Counted from the stretch's first letter, positions 40,660 through 50,724 are shown. The stretch is DNA of 64,000 nt from Hylemonella gracilis str. Niagara R (GCF_000600295.1 NZ_JEMG01000001.1:1431165-1495164); one strand, 5' to 3'. Numbers and translations are program-made. The notes: generated by a model from the sequence alone, not told the origin.

Positions 40660-41519
40660 GCAACCCGACGCTCGAAAACATCCGCCGAGCTGCCTTTGCC
40701 CGGCGCAAGCGCACCAACGCGATCGCGCTGAGCCTGTCACTTGGTGCCATGGCCTTTGGTCTCTTTTGGCTGTTCTGGATCCTCTGGGAGACGCTTTACC
40801 TGGGACTGAGTGGTCTGGCCTGGAGCACCCTGACGCAGATGACGCCGCCGCCCAACGAGGCCGGCGGCATTGCCAACGCGCTCTACGGCTCCTTCATCAT
40901 GGTGTCCATGGCGACGCTGATCGGCACGCCCGTCGGCATCCTGGCGGGCATCTACCTGGTGGAATACAAACCCAAGGGCTGGCTGGCCGAGACGACGCGT
41001 TTCGTCAACGACATCCTACTGTCCGCACCGTCCATCGTGATCGGCCTGTTCGTCTACGCGGTCGTGGTCGCGCGCTTCAAGAGCTTCTCCGGCTGGGCCG
41101 GCGTGGTGGCGCTGGCACTGCTGGTGATCCCGGTCGTGATCCGCACCACGGAAAACATGCTGCAGCTCGTGCCTTCGGCCATGCGCGAAGCCGCTTACGC
41201 CCTGGGCACACCGAAATGGAAGGTCATCACCATGATCACCTTGCGCGCCGCCATGGCCGGCGTGGTGACGGGTGTGCTGCTGGCGGTGGCGCGCATCGCG
41301 GGCGAAACGGCGCCGCTGCTGTTCACCGCGCTCAACAACCAGTTCTGGAATTCCGACCTCAGTTCGCCCATGGCCAGCCTGCCGGTCACGATCTTCAAGT
41401 TCGCCATGAGCCCCTATGAGAACTGGCAGCACCTGGCCTGGGCCGGCGTGCTGCTGATCACCGTGGCCGTGCTGGGGCTGAACATCCTGGCCCGCTTGTT
41501 GACCCGCAAGCAGCAATAA
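40656..41519 (+). CDS. pstA: Phosphate ABC transporter permease PstA
   Basis: Second membrane subunit. 287 aa, GTG start inside the pstC stop (GTGA). Six transmembrane helices; the EAA loop is [21 protein letters not shown] and [17 protein letters not shown] is family-typical. Followed 9 bp later by pstB. Confidence 0.96.
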   Translation: MSNPTLENIRRAAFARRKRTNAIALSLSLGAMAFGLFWLFWILWETLYLGLSGLAWSTLTQMTPPPNEAGGIANALYGSFIMVSMATLIGTPVGILAGIYLVEYKPKGWLAETTRFVNDILLSAPSIVIGLFVYAVVVARFKSFSGWAGVVALALLVIPVVIRTTENMLQLVPSAMREAAYALGTPKWKVITMITLRAAMAGVVTGVLLAVARIAGETAPLLFTALNNQFWNSDLSSPMASLPVTIFKFAMSPYENWQHLAWAGVLLITVAVLGLNILARLLTRKQQ

Positions 41520-41528
41520 ACCCGAACC

Positions 41529-42389
41529 ATGTTCGCCAGCGACCGCTCCCACAACGCCACCGGACCCGAAACGCCCGTGATGAATGCCATGGAAACCACC
41601 ACTGCCCCCACCGCCGCCGCGAACGCTTCCGCCGTGCCTTCCAAGATCGCGGTGCGCGACCTGAACTTCTATTACGGCAAGTTCCACGCGCTCAAGCACA
41701 TCAACCTGGACATCCCCAAGGACAAGGTCACGGCCTTCATCGGCCCCTCGGGCTGCGGCAAGTCCACGCTGCTGCGCGTTTTCAACCGCATGTACGCGCT
41801 TTACCCGGAGCAGCGCGCCGAGGGCCAGGTGCTGCTGGACGGCGAAAACCTGCTGACCAGCAAGCAGGACGTTGCCCTGCTGCGCGCGCGCGTGGGCATG
41901 GTGTTCCAGAAGCCCACGCCCTTCCCGATGTCGATCTACGACAACGTGGCCTTCGGCATCAAGCTCTTCGAGTCGTTGTCCGACACCGACATGGAAGAAC
42001 GTGTTGAATGGGCCCTGCGCAAGGCCGCGCTGTGGAACGAGGTGAAGGACAAGCTACGCCAAAGCGGCTCCAGCCTCTCGGGCGGTCAGCAGCAGCGCCT
42101 GTGTATCGCGCGCGGCATCGCCATCAAACCCGAAGTGCTGCTGCTGGACGAGCCCTGCTCGGCGCTGGACCCGATTTCCACCGGCAAGATCGAGGAACTG
42201 ATCACCGAGTTGAAGAACGACTACACGGTCGTCATCGTCACGCACAACATGCAGCAGGCCGCGCGCTGCAGCGACTACACGGCCTATATGTACCTGGGCG
42301 AGCTGATTGAGTTTGGCGACACCGAGCAGATCTTCTTCAAGCCGGTCCGCCAGGAAACTGAAGATTACATCACGGGCCGTTTCGGTTGA
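41529..42389 (+). CDS. pstB: Phosphate ABC transporter ATPase PstB
   Basis: ATPase of the Pst importer. 286 aa with Walker [10 protein letters not shown] (72-80), signature LSGGQQQRL, Walker [14 protein letters not shown] and the switch His in [10 protein letters not shown]. The first 38 residues are a low-complexity Thr/Ala-rich extension; an internal ATG at 41580 would remove part of it. No strong ribosome-binding site precedes either start. Confidence 0.96.
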   Translation: MFASDRSHNATGPETPVMNAMETTTAPTAAANASAVPSKIAVRDLNFYYGKFHALKHINLDIPKDKVTAFIGPSGCGKSTLLRVFNRMYALYPEQRAEGQVLLDGENLLTSKQDVALLRARVGMVFQKPTPFPMSIYDNVAFGIKLFESLSDTDMEERVEWALRKAALWNEVKDKLRQSGSSLSGGQQQRLCIARGIAIKPEVLLLDEPCSALDPISTGKIEELITELKNDYTVVIVTHNMQQAARCSDYTAYMYLGELIEFGDTEQIFFKPVRQETEDYITGRFG

Positions 42390-42441
42390 GCGACGACGTC
42401 GATCACACCACGGACGTACAGAACCTCAGGAGCACCGCACC

Positions 42442-43143
42442 ATGCCCGATAAACATCTTTCCACCCAGTTCGACAGCGAACTGAGCACCATCTCCAGCCG
42501 CGTCATGGAAATGGGTGGCCTGGTTGAATCCCAGGTGCAGCAGGCCATCCTGGCGCTGGCCCATTTCAATGCCGAGGCGGCGCGCGAGGTCATTCTGCTG
42601 GAGAAGCGCGTCAATGAAATGGACATCGCGCTGGACCACGAGATTTCCTCCATCATCGCGCGACGCCAGCCCACGGCGCGCGATCTGCGGCTGTTGATGG
42701 CTGTTTCGAAGGCCGTGGCCAACCTGGAACGCGCGGGCGACGAAGCCGAGAAGATGGCGCGCATGGTGCTGTCCATTCTCGAAGCTGGCGCGCCGCGCGC
42801 CTTGCCCGCGCCGGCCCTGCGCATGGAGGCGGATCTGGCGGCCAGTCAGCTGCGCAAGTCGCTCGACGCGTTCGCCCGCCTGGACACCGCCGCCGCCGCC
42901 GCCATCCTGCGCGAGGATGACCTGATCGACCGCGAGTTCGGCAGCTTCACGCGCGTGCTGATCACCTACATGATGGAAGACCCGCGCACGATCTCCAGCA
43001 GCCTGGACCTGCTGTTCTTGGCCAAGGCCATCGAGCGCGTGGGCGACCATGCCAAGAACATCGCTGAACTCATCATCTACATCGTCAAGGGCGCGGACGT
43101 GCGCCACCACACGATCGAAGAGATCGAGGCGATGCTGAAGTGA
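42442..43143 (+). CDS. phoU: Phosphate signalling complex protein PhoU
   Basis: Links the Pst transporter to PhoR so that signalling stops when phosphate is ample. 233 aa from the ATG giving MPDKHLSTQFDSEL, with an aggag ribosome-binding site. Two three-helix repeats; the metal-binding E-x3-D signatures are seen in VNEMDIALDHEI and DDLIDREFG. The stop is followed at once by repeat copy C and then phoB. Confidence 0.95.
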   Translation: MPDKHLSTQFDSELSTISSRVMEMGGLVESQVQQAILALAHFNAEAAREVILLEKRVNEMDIALDHEISSIIARRQPTARDLRLLMAVSKAVANLERAGDEAEKMARMVLSILEAGAPRALPAPALRMEADLAASQLRKSLDAFARLDTAAAAAILREDDLIDREFGSFTRVLITYMMEDPRTISSSLDLLFLAKAIERVGDHAKNIAELIIYIVKGADVRHHTIEEIEAMLK

Positions 43144-43149
43144 ATACTT

Positions 43150-43233
43150 CCAGGCTTCGCCGCCCTCGTTCGTTGCGCGACGTTCCTTCAGGGGGCGCTC
43201 TCAGTGGCCCGGTTAAGCCGGGTTCGCGTGAGC
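43150..43233 (+). repeat. 3'-linked intergenic repeat, copy C (after phoU)
   Basis: Starts with CCAGGCTTCGCCGCCC six bp after the phoU stop, has AGGGGGCGCTCTCAGTGGCC and the hairpin CCCGG-TTAAG-CCGGG (43208-43222). Same orientation relative to the upstream gene as the other copies. It separates phoU from phoB by 145 bp inside an otherwise tight operon. Confidence 0.8.
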
Positions 43234-43288
43234 TTGGGTTCGCACGGGCATGCGTGGCGAAGCGTGGAGACCAAGGGACGCTTGGAGA

Positions 43289-43987
43289 ATGAAGCAACCT
43301 ACTGTCCTCATCGTCGAAGATGAACCGGCCATCGCCGAACTGATCGCCGTCAACCTGCGCCACAACGGCTTTCAGCCCACGCTGGCGCTGGACGGCGAGA
43401 GCGCGCAACGCGAGATCGACGCCATGCTGCCGGATCTGGTGCTGCTGGATTGGATGCTGCCCGGTGCCAGCGGCCTGACCCTCGCGCGGCGCTGGCGTGG
43501 GGACCCCCGCACCAAGGCCGTGCCCATCATCATGCTGACCGCGCGCGGCGACGAGGCGGACCGCGTGGCGGGTCTGGATGCGGGCGCCGACGACTACATG
43601 GCCAAGCCTTTCTCCACCAAGGAGATGCTGGCGCGCATCCGCGCCGTGCTGCGACGCCGCGCACCCGAGCAGGCGGCCGTGACGCTGGAGGCGGGTCGCC
43701 TCAAGCTCGACACGGCCACGCACCGCGTCAGCTTCGACGAGCAACTGCTCAAGCTCGGTCCCACCGAGTTCAAGCTGCTGCACTACCTGATGAGCCATGC
43801 CGAGCGTGTGCACAGCCGGGGCCAACTGCTCGACAAGGTTTGGGGCGACCATGTCTTCATCGAAGAGCGGACGGTAGACGTGCACATCAAGCGTCTGCGC
43901 GAAGCCCTGGGCGCAGCGGCTCCGATGATCGAGACTGTGCGCGGCGCTGGCTACCGGCTCACCACGCAGGCGCTCACCACCTCCTGA
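43289..43987 (+). CDS. phoB: Phosphate regulon response regulator PhoB
   Basis: Transcription factor that binds Pho boxes when phosphorylated. 232 aa from the ATG giving MKQPTVLIVEDEPAIAEL. Receiver domain with acidic pair at 10-12 and phosphoacceptor Asp54 (LLDWMLPG), Lys in MAKPFS; C-terminal winged helix with LGPTEFKLLHYLMSH and RTVDVHIKRLREAL. A GTG 39 bp upstream is open but adds no family sequence. Followed by phoR after 79 bp. Confidence 0.96.
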   Translation: MKQPTVLIVEDEPAIAELIAVNLRHNGFQPTLALDGESAQREIDAMLPDLVLLDWMLPGASGLTLARRWRGDPRTKAVPIIMLTARGDEADRVAGLDAGADDYMAKPFSTKEMLARIRAVLRRRAPEQAAVTLEAGRLKLDTATHRVSFDEQLLKLGPTEFKLLHYLMSHAERVHSRGQLLDKVWGDHVFIEERTVDVHIKRLREALGAAAPMIETVRGAGYRLTTQALTTS

Positions 43988-44066
43988 CGGTGGTCTAATC
44001 CAGCCCGCGTCCTGCGGTGGGCGGCTTGGTGCCGTTACACCGCAGGTCTTTTTCATACGTCTTGCC

Positions 44067-45452
44067 ATGCTGCTGCGCATCTTTTCATTCCTGATGTTCC
44101 AGGCCCTGGGCGCGTGGTTGGGGCATCAGATCGCACCCGAGGCCTTGCGCATTCGCGGCATGCTCGCGGGCATGCTGGGCGCGGGCATCCTCTGGGGCCT
44201 CTACGATTTCACGCGCGGCTTGCGCGTGCTGCAATGGTTGCGCACCGATGCCCTGGCCGTCGCCCCGCCGCTGCGCCTGGGGTTGTGGGGACAGGTCGCT
44301 GAGCGGGTGAGTCGCGCCGCGCGCATGCGCGAGCGCGCGGCGCGCGAGAGTGAGCTGCGCCTGCAGAATGTCCTCGCCGCTCTGCAGGCCTCGCCCAATG
44401 GCGTGTTGCTGCTGGACGCGGCAGGCCGCATCGAGTGGCTCAACCAGACGGCGGCTGCGCACCTGGGCCTGGACCCGGCACGCGACCTGCAGCAGCACTT
44501 GGTCAACCTGGTGCGCAACCCCGCTTTCACCGCCTACCTTGCTTCAGGCCAGTACGGCGGCGGCGTGACCCTGCCCGGACGCGCTCACAACAGCGTGAAC
44601 CCGGTGCGTTTGTCGGTGCAGCTGCACGAGTACGGCGAGGGCAGGCGCCTGCTGCTGTCGCGGGACGTGACCCTGGTCGAGCAGGCCGAGGCCATGCGCC
44701 GCGATTTCGTGGCCAATGTCTCGCACGAGATTCGAACCCCGTTGACCGTGTTGTCCGGTTTCGTCGAAACCTTGCAGACGCTGCCCCTGCAGGAGGACGA
44801 GCGCGCGCGTTACCTGGACCTCATGGCCCAGCAGGCCGAGCGCATGCAAGCCCTGGTGAATGATTTGCTGATGCTATCCCGCCTGGAAGGCAGTCCACCG
44901 CCGGGCGAAGGGGAGTGGGTCGCATTGCCTGCCATGATGCGCCAGCTGCAGCAGGAGGCGCAAACCCTGTCGGTTGTGCTGCACCCCGCGCGACCGGATG
45001 CCAAGACCCGGATGGTCCAGGCGCAAGGTGGGCAGACTCTGGACTTTGAGCCCACACCAGCCTATGAGCTGGCCGGTGCGAACAACGAATTGCACAGTGC
45101 CTTGTCCAACCTTGTGAGCAATGCCGTGCGCTACACGCCTACCGAAGGCACGGTGCGCTGCGGCTGGCGCCTGCTGGAGGTGGATGGGCGGCTGGACAGC
45201 GCCGAGTTCTGGGTACAGGACACCGGTCCCGGCATCGCCGCGGAGCACATTCCTCGACTGACCGAGCGCTTCTACCGTGTGGATCGCAGCCGTTCGCGCG
45301 AGACGGGGGGCACCGGTCTGGGCTTGGCCATCGTCAAGCATGTGGCCCAGCGTCACGGTGCCGAACTGAAGGTCGAAAGTACCCTGGGCCAGGGTTCGCG
45401 TTTTGCCCTGGTGTTTCCGGCCCATCGTCTCAGGCCCATGGTTGCACGTTGA
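44067..45452 (+). CDS. phoR: Phosphate regulon sensor kinase PhoR
   Basis: Membrane-bound histidine kinase for PhoB. 461 aa. Hydrophobic N-terminus (about 1-20 and 30-48), PAS domain about 95-200, phosphoacceptor His220 in NVSHEIRTPL, then ATPase boxes NLVSNAVRYT, DTGPGI and GGTGLGLAIV. Like other PhoR proteins it has no periplasmic sensor domain, in keeping with sensing through PstSCAB-PhoU. Confidence 0.95.
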   Translation: MLLRIFSFLMFQALGAWLGHQIAPEALRIRGMLAGMLGAGILWGLYDFTRGLRVLQWLRTDALAVAPPLRLGLWGQVAERVSRAARMRERAARESELRLQNVLAALQASPNGVLLLDAAGRIEWLNQTAAAHLGLDPARDLQQHLVNLVRNPAFTAYLASGQYGGGVTLPGRAHNSVNPVRLSVQLHEYGEGRRLLLSRDVTLVEQAEAMRRDFVANVSHEIRTPLTVLSGFVETLQTLPLQEDERARYLDLMAQQAERMQALVNDLLMLSRLEGSPPPGEGEWVALPAMMRQLQQEAQTLSVVLHPARPDAKTRMVQAQGGQTLDFEPTPAYELAGANNELHSALSNLVSNAVRYTPTEGTVRCGWRLLEVDGRLDSAEFWVQDTGPGIAAEHIPRLTERFYRVDRSRSRETGGTGLGLAIVKHVAQRHGAELKVESTLGQGSRFALVFPAHRLRPMVAR

Positions 45453-45720
45453 CGCTGGCTCAACGCTGAACGATGAGGGCCGGCCTGCATCATCGGCATC
45501 CAGGCCGCCACGCAGTCGCAGTCGCCCTACACGGCCAACGCGCTGAACCTTGTTGCCCTTGGCCTGGGGCGTGTTGCAGAGCAAGGGCGTCAATGAGTCG
45601 CTCGTCCATGAGTGGGCAAGCCAGTCCGGGAGCCGATGCCCTTGTTCATGGCACGTTGCGCAAGCGCTCGTGATCGCGGACGCCATCATCACGGCGGACA
45701 TTGACCTCAACGCGCTGTCG
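45453..45720. other. 268-bp gap between phoR and the MATE gene, possible gene remnant
   Basis: Convergent genes on both sides, but no terminator hairpin seen. Plus-strand stretches read like fragments of protein in shifting frames (for example QSPYTANALNLVALGLG near 45510-45565, then KGVNESLVHEWASQSG and ALVIADAIITADIDLNAL), broken by stops. I recognise no family. It could be a decayed gene or chance. Confidence 0.35.
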
Positions 45721-47097
45721 CTATGTTTTTCGTAGCAATCGCCAGAGCATGAACCAGAACGCCGATGCGGCAAGCAGCAGCGCGGCGGCGCCGCTGGCCC
45801 AGAAGGCCGCAGGGGTGGCCATGGCCGGCCAGGGCCCCAGGCCCGTGTAGGCCAGGCGGTAGCCGCCATACAGGCCCAGACCCCAGAGCAGCACGCCGTA
45901 GATCAGCAGCGGCGTGACGGTGATGCGCCAGCAGCGCAGCAGGAAGGCACCCAGGGACTGCAGTCCATCGAACAAGTGGTAAAGCGCAACCCAGGCCAGC
46001 AAGGGCGTCGCCAGCGCCAACGTCTCGGTGCTGGGCGCGTACAGCGCGGCCAGGGGCCCGCGCGACAGGGCCAGCAGGGCCGCGAGCAGCAGGGCACTGC
46101 CGGCCACCAGACCGAGGCCTATGCGCACCGCCTGGCGCGCCCGCGCAGGCTGGTTTGCGCCCAGCCAGTAACTGGTGCGTGCGCTGCTGGCGATGCCGAT
46201 GGCCAGCGGCATCATGTAGAGCACGCTGGCCACATTGGCCGCGATCTGGTGCGAGGCTGCGGCGGCCGTGCCCAGGCGCGCGACGAACAAGGCCATCAGC
46301 GTGAAGGATGTGACCTCGACCAGGATGGACAGCCCACTGGGCAGACCCATGCGCAGGAACCCGGCAAGCACCCGTCCGTCGGGTCGGCCGGGGCGATGCC
46401 AAAGCTGATACGGCCGATACAGCGGCCTGGTGCGCAGCAGCCAGAGGGCCAACAGCAGCAGGACCAACTGCGTCACCAGGGTGGCCCAGGCGCAGCCCGC
46501 AGCACCCTGGGGATTCAGTCCCAGGCCACCCCATGCGAACCACAGGGAAAGAGGGATTTTCAGGCCAAGCGAACCCAGCTGCAGCCAGGTCACGAGTTGA
46601 GGGTGGCCCAGGCTCTGATTGAGCGTTGCGAACAGGCGAAACAGCAGCGCCACGGGCAGCGCCAGCGCCAGCACCGTCAGGTAGTGAGTGACTTCGCCGC
46701 GCAGGGCCGGGGGCACCTCGGCCCAGGCCAGCAGCGGGCCCGGGGTCAGCAGCAGCGTCATGCCCAGCAGCGACAGCCCGGCCCAAAGGTAGATCGACTG
46801 GCGCAGCGAATGGCCCAGATTTCGGTTCGCAGCAGCTGCTTCACCGCCCTCGCGCCGGCTGGCGCCATGCAGCTCGGCCCAGACTGGCAGCAGGGCCTGC
46901 AACACGCCCATGAGGCTCACGTAGACGCTCATGTAGATGGCGGCGCCGACCGAGAGCGCGGCCAGCGAGGCTTCCGAATAACGTCCGGCGACCAGGGTGT
47001 CGGTCACGCCATAAGCGATGGTCGCGAGCTGCCCGGCCAGCACCGTCAGGGCGTGGCGGGTCACGATGCCCAGTTCACTCTTGCGCGCTTCAGTCAC
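45721..47097 (-). CDS. MATE family efflux transporter
   Basis: 458 aa with about 12 transmembrane helices in two similar halves. Family marks are AYGVTDTLVAGRYSEASLAALSVGAAI in the first half and GLPSGLSILVEVTSF and LGTAAAASHQIAANVASVLYMMPLAIGIASS in the second, the pattern of NorM-like Na+ or H+ coupled drug and dye exporters. Substrate not predictable. It follows the glycosyltransferase-like gene by 30 bp on the same strand. Confidence 0.92.
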   Translation of the reverse strand: MTEARKSELGIVTRHALTVLAGQLATIAYGVTDTLVAGRYSEASLAALSVGAAIYMSVYVSLMGVLQALLPVWAELHGASRREGGEAAAANRNLGHSLRQSIYLWAGLSLLGMTLLLTPGPLLAWAEVPPALRGEVTHYLTVLALALPVALLFRLFATLNQSLGHPQLVTWLQLGSLGLKIPLSLWFAWGGLGLNPQGAAGCAWATLVTQLVLLLLALWLLRTRPLYRPYQLWHRPGRPDGRVLAGFLRMGLPSGLSILVEVTSFTLMALFVARLGTAAAASHQIAANVASVLYMMPLAIGIASSARTSYWLGANQPARARQAVRIGLGLVAGSALLLAALLALSRGPLAALYAPSTETLALATPLLAWVALYHLFDGLQSLGAFLLRCWRITVTPLLIYGVLLWGLGLYGGYRLAYTGLGPWPAMATPAAFWASGAAALLLAASAFWFMLWRLLRKT

Positions 47098-47127
47098 ACG
47101 GAGGGGATGTGGACAGGGACGAGGGTT

Positions 47128-48891
47128 TCAGGGCAGCCGGCGCAGCAGCTGCAGGCCGTCCTCGCCGCCGGGGCGTGGGTGTTCCAGCAGGGCGACGCGC
47201 TCCCAGCGTGTCTCGTCCAGCAAGCCGGGGGTCTGGCGCAGCTTGTCACGGTCGATCACCAGCCAGCCGCAGCGGGTGGCATCGGTCAAGGGCTCCAGGC
47301 CATGGGTGCGTACCACCCTGCTGTGGAACTGCAGTGCCGCCACCTGGGCGCGCGACAGACCAAACCAGCTCAGGCAGGGCGCTGCCGTGACGCCGGGAGC
47401 CGTTCCAATGACGGGCGCGGTCGCGCTGGTTTGGATCACGGTGTCCATGCGTTGCATCAAGGACGCATAGCTGCGGGCATGGTCGAGCGGTGGCATCCAC
47501 AAGGTGGTCAAAAGCAACCAGCACAGCGTCACCCCCCCCGCGGGCAGCACCATGCTTTTCCAGAGCGCAGCCTGGTGGCGGCCGATGCGCCACTTGACGA
47601 GCCAGGTCCAGATCAGCGTGCCCAAGGTGGCAAAGATGAAAGGCAAGATGACGAAGCGCGGTTCGAAATTCGGCGCCAGCCTGGCAACGTTGGCTGCCGG
47701 TTGGGGCGGCACGCCGGTCTGCATGGCGATCCAGTACGTCCAGATGAAGAGCGCGCAAAGTGTGAAGAACAGCAAGGTGAACCAGTCGATCAGGGCAGTC
47801 ACGCCACGGCTCATGGTCGGCAGGGCGAAGGCTGCGAGTGTGGCCAGCGCGGGCAGGGCGAGCAACAGGGCGCGGTCGCTCGCGGGCGTCAGCAGGGTGG
47901 TGCCCACCGTCAGCAGCACCCAGCACAGCGGCAGCGACAGGTGGCGGCTGGGTTGCTGGGCCAGCAGCTGCCCTTGCCAGCGCCACAAGGTCCACAGCAC
48001 CAGCGGCCAAACCGGCCAAGTGAACCAGAGCAGCATGCGGCCCAGGCTCTGCCAGCGCTGTGCCGAGGCAGGCGGACCGAATTCGCTCCAGCGCAGGCGC
48101 CAATCCCACAGATCCAAGACAGTGGCGAGCAATGCGATGAAGACCGTCAGCGCCAGCAGTCGCCACAGACCATGGCGATGGCGGCTGGGGTTCTGATCCG
48201 CCTGGGCACGATCCAAGGCGTGGAAGAGCAAGCCACCCGCAGACAACAGCAGGGCCAGGATGGGTCCACCCGACAGAGTGAGGCCGGTGAGCCCGACACC
48301 CGCCGAAAGCAGCGGCAACCAGCGGTGGTGTGGCAGAGCCGCGTAGGCGTAGAAGCTCAAGGCGACAAAGCACAGCTGGGCCACAGCGGGCGTGGTCTCA
48401 TGCGACAACTGTGCCAGGCCCAGGCAGGCGATGAAGGCCAGCAGTCCGCCGTCGGCGAGCGCCCTGGCGTAGTCACTGGGATTGGCCTCGCCGCCGAAGG
48501 CGAAGCTCACGGGTTGGGCCAAGGGGCTGCGCGCCAGGTAATAGATGCCGTACCAGACGCAGACCAGGGTGAGCAGGAGCAGGGCGATGAAGGGAATGCG
48601 CGCCGCGAAGCCAGGATCTATCCACCCAGGCGCCAATTGCAGCGCCCAGGCGCCGAGCCAGTAGGGCAGCAGCCCATCCACGTCGGGGGGCATGCCGCCC
48701 AGCCGGGGGGCCAGCCAGTCGGTGCGGCCCGCAGCCAGTTCAGCCATGTAGCCGAAGGCCGTGATGTCGGCGCGTTTCCAGGGCATGCGCCCGATGAAAC
48801 CGGGCAGCACATAAGCCAGGCAGAGCAGCCACAGCGCGAGGCGTGGCAGGCGTCGGACGGCGCCTTGGGCAACGATGGCGGGATTGGTCAC
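47128..48891 (-). CDS. Polytopic membrane protein, ArnT/PMT-like glycosyltransferase
   Basis: 587 aa with about 11-12 transmembrane helices and a C-terminal periplasmic-type soluble part. The first loop has PWKRADITAFGYMAELAAGRTDWLAP, placing acidic residues after the first helix as in the GT-C group (ArnT, dolichol-phosphate-mannose transferases). Recognition is by layout and the PWK-D motif, not by full-length match. It may transfer a sugar to lipid A or another envelope lipid; unproven. Start is supported by MTNPAIV 136 bp from rpmE2. Confidence 0.65.
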   Translation of the reverse strand: MTNPAIVAQGAVRRLPRLALWLLCLAYVLPGFIGRMPWKRADITAFGYMAELAAGRTDWLAPRLGGMPPDVDGLLPYWLGAWALQLAPGWIDPGFAARIPFIALLLLTLVCVWYGIYYLARSPLAQPVSFAFGGEANPSDYARALADGGLLAFIACLGLAQLSHETTPAVAQLCFVALSFYAYAALPHHRWLPLLSAGVGLTGLTLSGGPILALLLSAGGLLFHALDRAQADQNPSRHRHGLWRLLALTVFIALLATVLDLWDWRLRWSEFGPPASAQRWQSLGRMLLWFTWPVWPLVLWTLWRWQGQLLAQQPSRHLSLPLCWVLLTVGTTLLTPASDRALLLALPALATLAAFALPTMSRGVTALIDWFTLLFFTLCALFIWTYWIAMQTGVPPQPAANVARLAPNFEPRFVILPFIFATLGTLIWTWLVKWRIGRHQAALWKSMVLPAGGVTLCWLLLTTLWMPPLDHARSYASLMQRMDTVIQTSATAPVIGTAPGVTAAPCLSWFGLSRAQVAALQFHSRVVRTHGLEPLTDATRCGWLVIDRDKLRQTPGLLDETRWERVALLEHPRPGGEDGLQLLRRLP

Positions 48892-48962
48892 GGTGGCGGG
48901 ATGATATAGACCGGATGTAGCGCTTCGGTATCCGGATGGAGAAGGAACATGGGCGCGAAAAC

Positions 48963-48995
48963 AAAAAAGGCAGCCGGGTACTGGCTGCCTTTTTT
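48963..48995. terminator. Bidirectional terminator downstream of L31 gene
   Basis: Perfect 13-bp stem AAAAAAGGCAGCC with GGCTGCCTTTTTT and a 7-nt loop. It lies 33 bp after the L31 stop on the minus strand and separates L31 and rho from the glycosyltransferase-like gene. Confidence 0.95.
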
Positions 48996-49027
48996 GCCCG
49001 CGACCCGATATCGGGTCAGGTCTGCGC

Positions 49028-49285
49028 TTACTTGGCAGCCGTCTTGCCGTAGCGGTTGCGGAATTTCTCGACGCGACCGCCCATGTTGTCCACGGACTTT
49101 TGCGTGCCCGTGTAGAAGGGGTGCGATTCGCTCGAGGTGTCCAACTTGAACAGCGGCAGCTCGCGGCCGTCGTCCAGCTTGATGGTTTCCTTGGTCGGCG
49201 CGCAGGAACGGGTCACGAACTGGAAGTTGTTGGACAGGTCCAGGAAACAAACTTCGCGGTAGTTCGGGTGTATGCCTTCTTTCAT
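49028..49285 (-). CDS. rpmE2: 50S ribosomal protein L31, type B
   Basis: 85 aa, longer than zinc-type L31 (about 70 aa) and without its CxxC pairs; only isolated Cys in EVCFLD and RSCAPT are seen. KEGIHPNYREVCFLDLSN and SESHPFYTGTQKSVDN match type B (YkgM-like) proteins, which in enterobacteria replace the zinc form during zinc shortage. Here it lies next to rho, the usual place of L31 genes. Whether a zinc-type copy exists elsewhere cannot be told. Confidence 0.95.
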   Translation of the reverse strand: MKEGIHPNYREVCFLDLSNNFQFVTRSCAPTKETIKLDDGRELPLFKLDTSSESHPFYTGTQKSVDNMGGRVEKFRNRYGKTAAK

Positions 49286-49458
49286 GATGCTTCCTTCATG
49301 TGCGGGAGCCGGGCCGGCCTATCCAGCCTACTTTCCGCAAAACGGCGCATTATACCTGTTGCGCGCAAGTGGATGGCAATGGTTGTCTGGGGCATGTCAC
49401 CGTCTTGGCAGCAGCGGGTGGGTGGCAGGCTGCGCGAGGTTTTCGTCTGAGCGGGGCG

Positions 49459-50724
49459 TCAACCTCCGCGACGCATCATGTCGAAGAACTCGTTGTTGGT
49501 TTTCGTGGCGCGCATCTGCTTGAGCACCATTTCCATGGCCTCGATCTCATCCATGTTGTAGAGGAACTGGCGCAGGATGCGGGTCTTCTGCAGGATCTCG
49601 GGCTGAAGCAGCAATTCTTCGCGGCGGGTGCCGCTGCGGCTGAGCTGGATCGAGGGGAAGACGCGCTTCTCGTACAGGCGACGGTCCAGGTGGATTTCGC
49701 TGTTGCCCGTGCCCTTGAATTCTTCAAAGATCACTTCGTCCATGCGGCTGCCGGTGTCCACCAGCGCGGTGGCGATGATGGTCAGGCTGCCGCCTTCTTC
49801 CACATTGCGTGCCGCGCCCAGGAAGCGCTTGGGTCGCTGCAGTGCATTGGCGTCCACGCCGCCGGTCAGCACCTTGCCGGAGGACGGCACCACGTTGTTG
49901 TAGGCGCGGGCCAGGCGGGTGATGGAGTCCAGCAGGATCACCACGTCCTTCTTCAATTCCACCAGGCGCTTGGCGCGTTCGATGACCATCTCGGCCACGT
50001 GCACGTGGCGCGCTGCAGGTTCGTCGAAGGTGGAGGCGATGACCTCACCCTTGACGGTGCGCTGCATCTCGGTGACTTCTTCCGGACGCTCGTCCACCAG
50101 CAGCACCATCATGTAGCTGTCGGGGTAGTTGGCGGCGATCGCGTGGGCGATGTGCTGCATCATCACCGTCTTGCCGCTCTTGGGCGGCGCGACCAGCAGG
50201 GCGCGCTGGCCCTTGCCGATGGGGGCGATGATGTCGATGATGCGGCCGGTGATGTTTTCGTCGCTCTTCAGGCCGTCCTGTTCCAGCTTCATCTGCACCT
50301 TGGGGAACAGCGGCGTCAGGTTTTCGAACATCACCTTGTGCTTGTTCTGCTCGGGGCCACCGCCGTTGACCTTGTCCAGCTTGTTCAGCGCGAAGTAGCG
50401 TTCACCGTCCTTGGGCGTGCGCACATCGCCTTCGATCAGATCGCCCGTGTGCAGGTTGAAGCGGCGCACCTGACTGGGGCTGATGTAGATGTCGTCCGTG
50501 CTCGCGGTGTAGCTCGAATCCGGGCTGCGCAGGAAGCCGAAGCCATCGGGCAGGATTTCCAGCACGCCGTCGGCGTAGACCGTCTCGCCGGCCTTGGCGC
50601 GCTTCTTGATGATGGCGAACATCAGCTCCTGCTTGCGCATGCGGCCTGTGTTCTCGATTTCCAGCGCTTCGGCCTGCTGCAGCAATTCGGAAACGTGCAA
50701 GGCCTTGAGTTCGTTGATGTGCAT
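49459..50724 (-). CDS. rho: Transcription termination factor Rho
   Basis: Hexameric RNA-dependent ATPase and helicase ending transcription. 421 aa, compact form without the long insert of some phyla. N-terminal [18 protein letters not shown]-binding cold-shock fold with [13 protein letters not shown] (about 60-72), Walker [11 protein letters not shown] (180-189), Walker [18 protein letters not shown] and the Q-loop [19 protein letters not shown]. Downstream gene is L31. Confidence 0.98.
   Translation of the reverse strand: MHINELKALHVSELLQQAEALEIENTGRMRKQELMFAIIKKRAKAGETVYADGVLEILPDGFGFLRSPDSSYTASTDDIYISPSQVRRFNLHTGDLIEGDVRTPKDGERYFALNKLDKVNGGGPEQNKHKVMFENLTPLFPKVQMKLEQDGLKSDENITGRIIDIIAPIGKGQRALLVAPPKSGKTVMMQHIAHAIAANYPDSYMMVLLVDERPEEVTEMQRTVKGEVIASTFDEPAARHVHVAEMVIERAKRLVELKKDVVILLDSITRLARAYNNVVPSSGKVLTGGVDANALQRPKRFLGAARNVEEGGSLTIIATALVDTGSRMDEVIFEEFKGTGNSEIHLDRRLYEKRVFPSIQLSRSGTRREELLLQPEILQKTRILRQFLYNMDEIEAMEMVLKQMRATKTNNEFFDMMRRGG

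Noticed and set aside
45976-48909. 977-codon plus-strand open frame across the MATE and glycosyltransferase genes
   Set aside because: Antisense to two membrane-protein genes; Gln/Gly/Arg-rich low-complexity translation typical of the complement of Leu/Ala/Pro-rich genes.
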